Source: Candidatus Kaistia colombiensis
GTDB taxonomy: Bacteria; Pseudomonadota; Alphaproteobacteria; Rhizobiales; Kaistiaceae
DNA length: 64,000 bases
Direction: 5' to 3'
NCBI GenBank assembly: GCA_029203105.1
Contig: CP119318.1
Coordinates: forward strand, 2,122,501 to 2,186,500
The translations under genes and the position numbers were made by a program. This document shows positions 35,017-43,462 of this stretch, piece by piece (the stretch's first letter is position 1; each line of letters starts with the position of its first letter). The notes below the pieces were generated by a model. It saw only the letters and a list, made by a program, of their open reading frames with translations, did no database searches and had not been told where the DNA came from.

Positions 35017-35634
35017 ATGACCTCCGTCTATGATCTGAAGCCGCGCTTCCAGGCGCTGCTGCGACCGCTGGTCGCCACGCTGGTGGCGAAGGGCGTCACG
35101 GCCAACCAGGTGACGATTGCCGCGATGGTCGCGAGCGTCGCCACGGGACTGGCGCTGTGGGCGCTCGCCGGCATCCGGGCCAGCCTGTTCCTGCTGCCGG
35201 TGGTGCTGTTCCTGCGCATGGCGCTCAACGCCATCGACGGCATGATCGCCCGCGAGCACGACCAGAAGAGCCGGTTGGGCGCCATCCTGAACGAGGTCGG
35301 CGACGTCGTCTCGGACGCCGCGCTCTATCTGGCGCTGGTGCCGGCGCTTGCGCCGTTCGGGGCGCATGGCCTGCCCATCGTCCTGTTCGTCGTCGCCGCG
35401 ATCCTGACCGAGTTCGTCGGCGTGCTGGGCCAGACGATCGGCGGCGTCAGGCGCTATGATGGCCCCATGGGCAAGTCCGACCGCGCCGCCGCGATCGGCC
35501 TGCTCGCCTTCGGGATCGCCGTCGGCGTGCCGGGTGGCGGCTGGATCGACTGGATCATCGGCCTGCTGGCGCTGCTCGCGCTCTGGACCTCGGCGAACCG
35601 GGCGCGGCGCGCGCTGGCGGACGGCCGGTCATGA
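35017..35634 (+). CDS. YnbA-like CDP-alcohol phosphatidyltransferase with Asn substitutions
   Basis: A 205-residue, ~6-TM protein of the CDP-alcohol phosphatidyltransferase superfamily. The family motif is D-x2-DG-x2-AR-x8-G-x3-D-x3-D. Here it reads Asn71, Asp74-Gly75, Ala78-Arg79, Gly88, Asn92, Asp96: the first and third Asp, both metal ligands in structures of the family, are Asn. The context MALNAIDGMIARE and LGAILNEVGDVVSD, plus GPMGKSDRA downstream, resembles E. coli YnbA as I remember it. The gene overlaps the CdsA-like gene by four bases. The product lipid is unknown, and the substitutions may change metal use or activity. Confidence 0.85.
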   Translation: MTSVYDLKPRFQALLRPLVATLVAKGVTANQVTIAAMVASVATGLALWALAGIRASLFLLPVVLFLRMALNAIDGMIAREHDQKSRLGAILNEVGDVVSDAALYLALVPALAPFGAHGLPIVLFVVAAILTEFVGVLGQTIGGVRRYDGPMGKSDRAAAIGLLAFGIAVGVPGGGWIDWIIGLLALLALWTSANRARRALADGRS

Positions 35635-36605
35635 CTGACCTGCTCTCCTTCACGCTGTTCGGCTGGTCGGGCGCCAATGTCGTCACCCTGGCGCTGGTCG
35701 TGCTCGGCCTCGCCGTCGCCACCGCGCTGGTCTGGTCGCGGCCCGAGCCCTCCGGCGAAGATCCGAAGGCCGTCGAGAAGCATCGCGAACTCCGTGCCCG
35801 CATCGGCAGCTGGTGGGTGATGGTGGCGCTGCTGGTCGGTGCGCTGGCGCTTGGCCCGACGACGATGATCGTGCTGCTCGGCATCGTCAGCTACCTGGCG
35901 CTCAAGGAATATCTGACGATCATCCCGACCCGGAAGGCCGACCGGGTGGTGCTGCTCGTCGCCTATCTCGCCGTGCCGATCCAGTACTACTGGGTCGGGA
36001 TCGGCTGGTACGGCATGTTCGTGATCTTCGTGCCGGTCTACATGTTCCTGATCCTGCCGGCCGCCATGGTGCTGCGCGGCGAGACGCAGGGCTTCCTCCG
36101 GGCCGCCGGCACGCTGCACTGGGGGCTGATGATCACGGTCTTCTCGATCGGTCACGCGGCTTATCTGCTCGTCCTGCCGCCGCCGGGCGCGCCGTCCGGC
36201 ATGGGGCCGGGGCTGCTGATCTTTCTTCTGATCGCGACGGAGTTCAACGACGTCGCCCAGTTCCTCGCCGGCCGCCGTTTCGGCAAGCGCAAGATCACGC
36301 CGAAGGTGTCGCCCAACAAGACGGTCGAAGGCTTCGTCGGCGGCCTGATCGCGACGACGCTGCTCTCCATGGCGCTGGCGCCGCTGCTGACGCCGATCGG
36401 CGTGCCGCAGGCCGCCGCCATCGGCGTGCTGCTGGCGACCGCCGGCTTCTTCGGCGACATCGTCATGTCGGCGGTGAAGCGCGACCTCGGCATCAAGGAT
36501 ACCGGCACCATCCTGCCCGGGCATGGCGGCATCCTCGATCGCATCGACAGCCTGGTCTTCACCGCGCCGTTCTTCTTCCACGCCGTCCGTTATTTCTATT
36601 TCTGA
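35631..36605 (+). CDS. CdsA-like phosphatidate cytidylyltransferase (YnbB type)
   Basis: A 324-residue membrane protein with about eight hydrophobic segments. The C-terminal part carries the CDP-diglyceride synthase signature: PKVSPNKTVEGFVGGLIATT then SAVKRDLGIKDTGTILPGHG and GILDRIDSLVFTAPFFF. It would make CDP-diacylglycerol from CTP and phosphatidate. It is coupled by an ATGA overlap to the CDP-alcohol phosphatidyltransferase, which would use that product. The pairing mirrors E. coli ynbA-ynbB. The housekeeping cdsA is usually beside dxr or bamA, which are absent here, so this is probably a second, specialised copy. Confidence 0.88.
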   Translation: MTDLLSFTLFGWSGANVVTLALVVLGLAVATALVWSRPEPSGEDPKAVEKHRELRARIGSWWVMVALLVGALALGPTTMIVLLGIVSYLALKEYLTIIPTRKADRVVLLVAYLAVPIQYYWVGIGWYGMFVIFVPVYMFLILPAAMVLRGETQGFLRAAGTLHWGLMITVFSIGHAAYLLVLPPPGAPSGMGPGLLIFLLIATEFNDVAQFLAGRRFGKRKITPKVSPNKTVEGFVGGLIATTLLSMALAPLLTPIGVPQAAAIGVLLATAGFFGDIVMSAVKRDLGIKDTGTILPGHGGILDRIDSLVFTAPFFFHAVRYFYF

Positions 36606-36614
36606 AGGCCGCGC

Positions 36615-37256
36615 ATGACCGCTCGTGATCTCCTGCGCCTGTCCTTCTTCGCCCTGCTGGTGCGGCCGTTCCTGCTGGTGGCGATCGGTCTTTCGGTGCG
36701 CCATCGCAAGCGCCTCCCCAAGGACGGGCCGGTGATCATCGCCGCCAATCACAACAGCCACCTCGACACGCTGGCGTTGATGTCGCTGTTCCCGCTCCCG
36801 ATGCTGCGCCGGGTTCGCGCCGTCGCGGCGGCGGACTACTTCCTGAAGAACCGGGTGCTCCGATGGTTCGCGGTCGATCTGATCGGCATCCTGCCGATCG
36901 AGCGGGCCAGCGGCCGCGGCGGCGTCGATCCGCTGGCCGACGCGCTGGCGGCGCTCGATGCCGGCGACATCCTGATCTTTTTTCCGGAAGGGTCGCGCGG
37001 CGAGCCCGAGATGCGGCAGGCGTTCAAGCGTGGCGTCGCCCACATCGCCCGGCGCCGCCCCGACATTCCGGTATTGCCCGTCTTCCTGCGCGGCTTCGGA
37101 AAAGTTCTGCCCAAGGGCGACCATCTTCCCGTCCCATTCTTTTGCGACGTGGTGATCGGCGAACCGATGACCGGCGCGGGCGAAGGCTTCGTTCAGCGGC
37201 TCGAACAGGCGGTCGACGCGCTCGGCCGCGAGACGCCCAGCCCGGAATGGGCCTGA
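36615..37256 (+). CDS. PlsC-like 1-acylglycerol-3-phosphate acyltransferase
   Basis: A 213-residue acyltransferase of the LPLAT family. It has the catalytic NHNSHLDTLA motif (Nx-H-x4-D form), RASGRGGVDPLADAL in the position of the second block, and FPEGSRGEPEMRQAFKRG, a variant of FPEGTRS, then VLPVFLRGFGKVLPKGDHLP. One hydrophobic N-terminal segment suggests membrane attachment. It starts 10 bases after the CdsA-like gene, which makes a three-gene cassette able in principle to build phosphatidate, activate it and transfer it to an alcohol. Confidence 0.87.
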   Translation: MTARDLLRLSFFALLVRPFLLVAIGLSVRHRKRLPKDGPVIIAANHNSHLDTLALMSLFPLPMLRRVRAVAAADYFLKNRVLRWFAVDLIGILPIERASGRGGVDPLADALAALDAGDILIFFPEGSRGEPEMRQAFKRGVAHIARRRPDIPVLPVFLRGFGKVLPKGDHLPVPFFCDVVIGEPMTGAGEGFVQRLEQAVDALGRETPSPEWA

Positions 37257-37340
37257 GGGCGGCGTCTCGAAACGGCCCGGCCGACCACAGGCCGAAGACG
37301 CCGACGGAAAAAAACTGACGCGACCGGCGATGCGGTCTCC

Positions 37341-37369
37341 TTGACAATGTAGACCCCGGCTCCTAGATC
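37341..37369 (+). promoter_or_regulatory. groESL promoter
   Basis: TTGACA (37341-37346) and TAGATC (37364-37369) are separated by 17 bases, just upstream of the CIRCE element. The -35 is perfect and the -10 is weak for the housekeeping factor; the CTTGAC/CTAGAT pattern would also suit RpoH in Alphaproteobacteria. Confidence 0.6.
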
Positions 37370-37379
37370 CGTTCGGCTG

Positions 37380-37406
37380 CTAGCACTCGCCTTGGGTGAG
37401 TGCTAA
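37380..37406. promoter_or_regulatory. CIRCE element (HrcA operator)
   Basis: CTAGCACTC-N9-GAGTGCTAA matches the CIRCE consensus TTAGCACTC-N9-GAGTGCTAA except for the first base. It lies at the transcription start of groESL, where HrcA represses at normal temperature. Confidence 0.95.
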
Positions 37407-37466
37407 TGCGCTAATTTTGGCGGGCGGTCCGAACCGGATCGCCCTGCACGCGAGGAGAGAACAAAC

Positions 37467-37769
37467 ATGGCATTCCGTCCTCTGCATGACCGCGTCGTCG
37501 TCCGTCGCGTTGCGTCGGAAGAGAAGACCGCCGGCGGCATCATCATCCCCGACACCGTCAAGGAAAAGCCGCAGGAAGGCGAAGTCGTCGCTGTTGGCTC
37601 CGGCGCGCGTGACGACGCTGGCAAGCTGGTCGCGCTCGACGTCAAGGCTGGTGACCGCATTCTGTTCGGCAAGTGGTCCGGCACGGAAGTCAAGATCGAC
37701 GGTGAAGAGCTCCTGATCATGAAGGAGTCGGACATCCTCGGCGTAATCACTGGCAAGGCCGGCAAGTAA
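37467..37769 (+). CDS. groES: Co-chaperonin GroES
   Basis: The 100-residue lid of the GroEL chaperonin. It begins MAFRPLHDRVVVRRVASEEK, has the mobile loop EKTAGGIIIPDTVKEKPQEG that binds GroEL, and ends SDILGVITGKAGK. The first gene of a two-gene heat-shock operon under CIRCE and a nearby promoter. Confidence 0.98.
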   Translation: MAFRPLHDRVVVRRVASEEKTAGGIIIPDTVKEKPQEGEVVAVGSGARDDAGKLVALDVKAGDRILFGKWSGTEVKIDGEELLIMKESDILGVITGKAGK

Positions 37770-37836
37770 GTCGCGCGGGGCTCGCCCCCAGACGTGATTT
37801 TCCCTTGCCCGCTACAACCTGGAACGGAGCTATTCA

Positions 37837-39477
<1,641 letters not shown>

Positions 39478-39501
39478 GAAGTCCCGTCCTCAGAACTACG
39501 G

Positions 39502-39530
39502 AAGGGCGCGGCGCAAGCCGCGCCCTTTTT
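39502..39530 (+). terminator. Intrinsic terminator of groESL
   Basis: GGGCGCGGC (39504-39512), GCAA loop, GCCGCGCCC (39517-39525), then T5. A strong rho-independent terminator 25 bases after groEL. Confidence 0.95.
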
Positions 39531-39651
39531 CGTTTCGGCGCTTTCGCGCGCTGACGCACCGGCGCCGATCCGGTAGTATGGGGGTGTTACCTGTTCGTCT
39601 TGCCGGCCGGCTAGGGTTCGTGAGCTTGCAACGCGTGGAGGAGACCCGTCT

Positions 39652-40233
39652 ATGGCCAAGAAGATCCTTTTCCTCGTCGGCGACTATGTCGAGGACTATG
39701 AAGTGATGGTGCCGTTCCAACTGCTCGCCGCGGTGGGGCACAAGGTCGAGGCTGCCTGTCCCGGCAAGCCCGCCAATGGCAAGGTCGCGACCGCGATCCA
39801 TGATTTCGAGGGCGACCAGACCTATTCCGAGAAGCGCGGCCATAACTTCGCGTTGACGACCGACTTCGCCTCGGTCAGGGAAGCGGACTATGACGCGCTC
39901 GTCATTCCGGGCGGCCGGGCGCCGGAATATCTGCGCCTCGACGACGGCGTGATCGCGCTGGTCAAGGCGTTCGTCGCCGCCGGCAAGCCGATCGCCGCCG
40001 TCTGCCACGGCGCGCAGGTGCTGGCCGCCGCCGACGTCATCCGCGGCCGTACCATTTCGGCCTATCCGGCCTGCGCGCCGGAAGTGCGCCTCGCCGGCGG
40101 CCAGTACGCCGATATTGCCATCCACGATGCGATCACCGACGATATCTTCGTCACCGCGCCGGCCTGGCCTGCCCATCCGGCGTGGATGGCCCAATTTCTC
40201 GCGCGCCTCGGCACCACGATCCGCCATGGCTGA
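39652..40233 (+). CDS. DJ-1/PfpI family protein
   Basis: A 193-residue member of the DJ-1/PfpI/ThiJ superfamily. LFLVGDYVEDYEVMVPFQLL at the N-terminus supplies the conserved Glu, VIPGGRAPEYLR forms the next loop, and AVCHGAQVLAAADVIRGR holds the nucleophile Cys on the strained elbow. Members include glyoxalase III-type hydratases, deglycases and amidases; which activity applies is not clear. The ATG at 39652 follows GGAGGAGA. Confidence 0.88.
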   Translation: MAKKILFLVGDYVEDYEVMVPFQLLAAVGHKVEAACPGKPANGKVATAIHDFEGDQTYSEKRGHNFALTTDFASVREADYDALVIPGGRAPEYLRLDDGVIALVKAFVAAGKPIAAVCHGAQVLAAADVIRGRTISAYPACAPEVRLAGGQYADIAIHDAITDDIFVTAPAWPAHPAWMAQFLARLGTTIRHG

Positions 40234-40268
40234 TCGGCACGGCGCGCGATCCCTGGGGAGCGCGCGCC

Positions 40269-40565
40269 ATGTGTCATATCTTCGCTTCGACCGATCCCGC
40301 CTTGTTCGCGCCGGTGACGCGGTCCGTCCGCATCGCCGGGGTTGTCACCAGCATCCGGCTCGAGGCCCTGTTCTGGTCGCGGCTCGACGAGATCGCCGCG
40401 AGCCAGCAGATGCCGACGGGGCGGTTCTTGTCGACGCTGCATGACGAGGTCGTCGAGCTGCGCGGCGAGATCGGCAATTTCGCCTCGCTGCTGCGCGTCA
40501 TCTGCAGCCGCCATGCCGAGGCACGCGCCGAAGCCGGCGATCGCCGCGACAGTTCGGCCGCCTGA
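40269..40565 (+). CDS. Ribbon-helix-helix domain protein
   Basis: A 98-residue protein. It begins MCHIFASTDPALFAPVTRSV and continues RIAGVVTSIRLEALFWSRLD, then ASQQMPTGRFLSTLHDEVVE: the beta strand plus two helices of the RHH_4 family found in Alphaproteobacteria. RHH proteins usually bind DNA as dimers; this family has sometimes been mislabelled as a sulfotransferase. GGGGAG lies seven bases before the ATG. The gene ends four bases before the stop of convergent tadA. Target unknown. Confidence 0.82.
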   Translation: MCHIFASTDPALFAPVTRSVRIAGVVTSIRLEALFWSRLDEIAASQQMPTGRFLSTLHDEVVELRGEIGNFASLLRVICSRHAEARAEAGDRRDSSAA

Positions 40566-40569
40566 AGCG

Positions 40570-41022
40570 CTACCGCCGATCCCGGAAGAATTGGCGCAAC
40601 ATGTCGGCCGCCTCGCTTTCGGCGATGCCGGCATAGACGTCGGGGATGTGGTGGCAGGTCGGCTGGCTGTAGAAGCGGACGCCGCTCTCAACCGCGCCGC
40701 CCTTCGGATCGGCGGCGCCGTAGTAGAGGCGGCGGATGCGGGCGAACGAGATCGCCGCCGCGCACATCGGGCAGGGCTCCAGCGTCACATAGAGATCGCA
40801 ATCGGGCAGGCGCTGCGATTGCAGCGTCGCGCAGGCGGTGCGGATCGCCAGCGTCTCGGCATGCGCGGTCGGGTCGTTGAGCTCGAGCGTGCGGTTGCCG
40901 TCGGCGGCGAGCACCGCGCCGTCGCGTACGATTACCGCGCCGATCGGCACCTCGCCGCGCGCCGCCGCCTTGCGCGCCTCGTCGAGCGCGAGGTCCATGA
41001 AGGAGGTGCCGGCGCCTGTCAT
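40570..41022 (-). CDS. tadA: tRNA-specific adenosine deaminase TadA
   Basis: Deaminates A34 to inosine in tRNA-Arg(ACG), an essential wobble edit. The 150-residue cytidine-deaminase-fold enzyme has the zinc/catalytic motif HAE at 54-56 (TAHAETLAIR) and PCxxC at 83-87 (LEPCPMCAAA), with FARIRRLYYGAADPKGGAVE downstream. Start choice among ATGs at 41070, 41034 and 41022 is uncertain; 41022 gives the usual length. The general call 'nucleoside deaminase' is the safe fallback. It converges with the RHH gene and diverges from the pseudouridine synthase gene. Confidence 0.9.
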   Translation of the reverse strand: MTGAGTSFMDLALDEARKAAARGEVPIGAVIVRDGAVLAADGNRTLELNDPTAHAETLAIRTACATLQSQRLPDCDLYVTLEPCPMCAAAISFARIRRLYYGAADPKGGAVESGVRFYSQPTCHHIPDVYAGIAESEAADMLRQFFRDRR

Positions 41023-41138
41023 GTCCGCTCGCATCGCTCGAATTGGCCTGCCATTTTCCAGATGTCGCATTTTGTTTGCACGAAGCCGTATCCACCCGGC
41101 CGCAAAATGCTCTAAGGAACCGTTTCAAGGATGGATAG

Positions 41139-42830
41139 ATGAAGCCGCCGCAGAAACGCACGAAGGACAGCGCCGCGCAAGACGACGCAGAGCACGATCG
41201 CATCGCCAAGGTATTGGCGCGCGCCGGCCTCTGCTCGCGCCGGGATGCTGAACGATTGATCGAAGAGGGACGCGTTGCCATCAATGGCCGCGTCCTGACC
41301 AGCCCTGCCGTGAATGTCGGTCCCAACGACCGTGTCACGGTCGATGACGAGCCGCTCCCGACCAAGGAGCGCACGCGGCTGTGGCTGTATCACAAGCCGA
41401 AGGGCCTGGTGACCACCGCGCACGACCCCGAAGGTCGTCCGACCGTGTTCGATTCGCTGCCGGAACATCTGCCGCGCGTCATCGCCGTCGGCCGGCTCGA
41501 CATCAACACCGAGGGGCTTCTGCTTCTCACCAATGATGGCGGCCTGGCCCGCGTGCTGGAATTGCCCTCGACGGGCTGGATGCGGCGTTATCGCGTCCGC
41601 GCCTGGGGCGACATCCTGCAGCCCGATCTCGACAAGCTGAAGGACGGCGTGTCGATCGACGGCGTCATGTATGGCGCGATTGAAGGCATCCTCGACCGCA
41701 TCCAGGGCTCCAACATCTGGGCGACGATCGGCCTGCGCGAAGGCAAGAACCGCGAAGTGAAGAAGGTGCTTTCGAGCATCGGCCTCGACGTGAACCGCCT
41801 GATCCGCATTTCCTACGGTCCGTTCCAGCTCGGTGATTTGCCGGAGGGCGAGGCCGTCGAGATCAAGGGCCGCGTCCTGCGCGACCAGCTCGGCGAGAAA
41901 CTCGCCCGTGATTCCGGTGCCGATTTCGACGCGCCGCTGCGCGAGGAAGAGGAAGCCGCGCGCCGCAGCAATCGCAAGGCCGGCGGCCGGACCATCCGCA
42001 GGGGGCCGATCAAGCCGCTTGCGCAGGTCAAGCCGACCGGCGAGCGTCCGGTTCGCGTCGATCCGCGCCGCAGCGAAGAGCCGGAAGCCGAGGGCCGTCG
42101 TGGTGGCCGTCCGGGCGCCGAGCCGCGTGGCGAAGGCCGCCGTGGCCGCGACGAGCGCCCGACCGAGGGACGTGGCGAAGGCCGCGCCCAGAGCCGCACG
42201 CGTCGTGGCGATGAAGCCGAGGCGGGCAACCGCCGTGGTGGCCGCCCGATTTCGGAGGCGCGCCGCGAGGCCAATCGTGGCCGCGACGAGCGTCCGGCCG
42301 AAGGCCGCGCGCCGCGTGGTGAAGGCCGTCGTAGCCGTGGAGAACGTCCGGCCGAGGGCGAAGCGCCGGGCCGGACCTCGCATCGTGGTGCAGCCCGGGG
42401 CAGGGGCCGCAACGAGATGGGCGCCGAGGGCAACGAGAAGCGCGAGTTCCAGGATGGTCGCCGTTTCGAGGGCAGCCTCCGCAACGCGCGTCCGGTCACC
42501 GGCCGCAATCCCGATGGCGACAAGCCGGCGCGCGGTCCGCGTGGCGGCATCGTCAAGAGCGGTGGTGGCGGCAAGGGCGGTCCCAAGACGGGTCGCTCGT
42601 TCGACAAGCGCCCGGTAACGGGCCGCAATCCGGATGGCGACAAGCGCGGCGGCAGGCCGGGCGGCGGTCGTCCGGGCGGCGCTGGCGGCAAGCCTTCCGG
42701 TGGCGGCGGCCGGCCTTCGGGCGCTGGCGGCAGGCCTTCGGGTGGCGGCCGGCCTTCGGGCGGGAAGCCTTCGGGTTCGGGTGGTTCAGGTAGCAGGTCG
42801 GGTGGATCGGGTGCGGATCGTCGCCGGTGA
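41139..42830 (+). CDS. rluB: RluB-type pseudouridine synthase with long Arg/Gly tail
   Basis: Modifies 23S rRNA in the large subunit. Residues 21-70 form an S4 RNA-binding domain (RIAKVLARAGLCSRRDAERL). The catalytic core follows with LYHKPKGLVTT and the RsuA/RluB motif GRLDINTEGLLLLTNDG, Asp121 being catalytic. The core ends near residue 290. The remaining ~270 residues are a low-complexity tail of Arg, Gly, Glu and Pro with repeated RGD/E and RPVTGRNPDGDK units (twice), ending in Gly/Ser. Rhizobial members are known to have extended tails, but this one nearly doubles the protein. rsmD starts inside its last codons. Confidence 0.9.
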   Translation: MKPPQKRTKDSAAQDDAEHDRIAKVLARAGLCSRRDAERLIEEGRVAINGRVLTSPAVNVGPNDRVTVDDEPLPTKERTRLWLYHKPKGLVTTAHDPEGRPTVFDSLPEHLPRVIAVGRLDINTEGLLLLTNDGGLARVLELPSTGWMRRYRVRAWGDILQPDLDKLKDGVSIDGVMYGAIEGILDRIQGSNIWATIGLREGKNREVKKVLSSIGLDVNRLIRISYGPFQLGDLPEGEAVEIKGRVLRDQLGEKLARDSGADFDAPLREEEEAARRSNRKAGGRTIRRGPIKPLAQVKPTGERPVRVDPRRSEEPEAEGRRGGRPGAEPRGEGRRGRDERPTEGRGEGRAQSRTRRGDEAEAGNRRGGRPISEARREANRGRDERPAEGRAPRGEGRRSRGERPAEGEAPGRTSHRGAARGRGRNEMGAEGNEKREFQDGRRFEGSLRNARPVTGRNPDGDKPARGPRGGIVKSGGGGKGGPKTGRSFDKRPVTGRNPDGDKRGGRPGGGRPGGAGGKPSGGGGRPSGAGGRPSGGGRPSGGKPSGSGGSGSRSGGSGADRRR

Positions 42831-43368
42831 ATTTCGGGGCCGCGCTCTCGCGGCTCCGCGTACGCAGACGATAAGGCCCACGGCGGATCGACTGCGGGAA
42901 AGTCTCTTCAACGTGCTCGCGCACGCCTATGATGACGTCGTCGTCGATGCGCGCGTGCTCGATCTCTTCGCCGGCACTGGCGCGCTCGGGCTCGAGGCGA
43001 TCTCGCGCGGGGCGCGCTATGCCATCTTCGTCGAGGAGGGCGTCGAGGCGCGCGGTCTGATCCGCGACAATATCGAGGCGCTCGGGCTGACGGGGCGGAC
43101 CAAGCTGCTGCGCCGCGACGCGACCAAGCTCGGCCCCGCCGGCACTGTCGAGCCGTTCCAGCTCGTCTTCGCCGACCCGCCCTATGGCAGGGGGCTCGGC
43201 GAGGCGGCGCTGCAATCGGCGGTCGAAGGCGGCTGGCTGGCGCCGGGCGCGCTCGTCGTGCTGGAAGAGGAAGCCAAGGCGGAGATCGGCGACATCCCGG
43301 GACTCGAACGGCTTGAAACCCGTCAGGCCGGTGATAGTCAGCTCGTCTTTCTAAAATTTAATGGTTGA
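42811..43368 (+). CDS. rsmD: 16S rRNA (guanine-966-N2)-methyltransferase RsmD
   Basis: Methylates G966 of 16S rRNA. The 185-residue protein begins RIVAGEFRGRALAAP at the first residues, as RsmD does. It has the SAM-binding motif VLDLFAGTGALGLEAISRGA and the catalytic ADPPYGRG (DPPY). The GTG at 42811 is the natural start: it follows GGTGGATCG and gives a family-length protein. It overlaps the tail of the pseudouridine synthase gene by 20 bases, so both rRNA modifiers are translationally linked. Confidence 0.93.
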   Translation: MRIVAGEFRGRALAAPRTQTIRPTADRLRESLFNVLAHAYDDVVVDARVLDLFAGTGALGLEAISRGARYAIFVEEGVEARGLIRDNIEALGLTGRTKLLRRDATKLGPAGTVEPFQLVFADPPYGRGLGEAALQSAVEGGWLAPGALVVLEEEAKAEIGDIPGLERLETRQAGDSQLVFLKFNG

Positions 43369-43462
43369 TTGCGACAATATTGTCTCAATCTGGCCACAGC
43401 GGCCGCCTAAGTCTGAACCTCGAGTGGCACGCCGAGCAACACGCCGAGCAAATCGAGGATCA

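Noticed and set aside
41813..42691. 292-codon minus-strand frame in the rluB tail
   Set aside because: A Pro/Arg/Ser repeat that simply mirrors the low-complexity tail; no ribosome site.
42553..42700. Repeats in the rluB tail considered as a CRISPR-like array
   Set aside because: The repeats are in-frame coding units of unequal spacing with no spacers; no cas genes are present.
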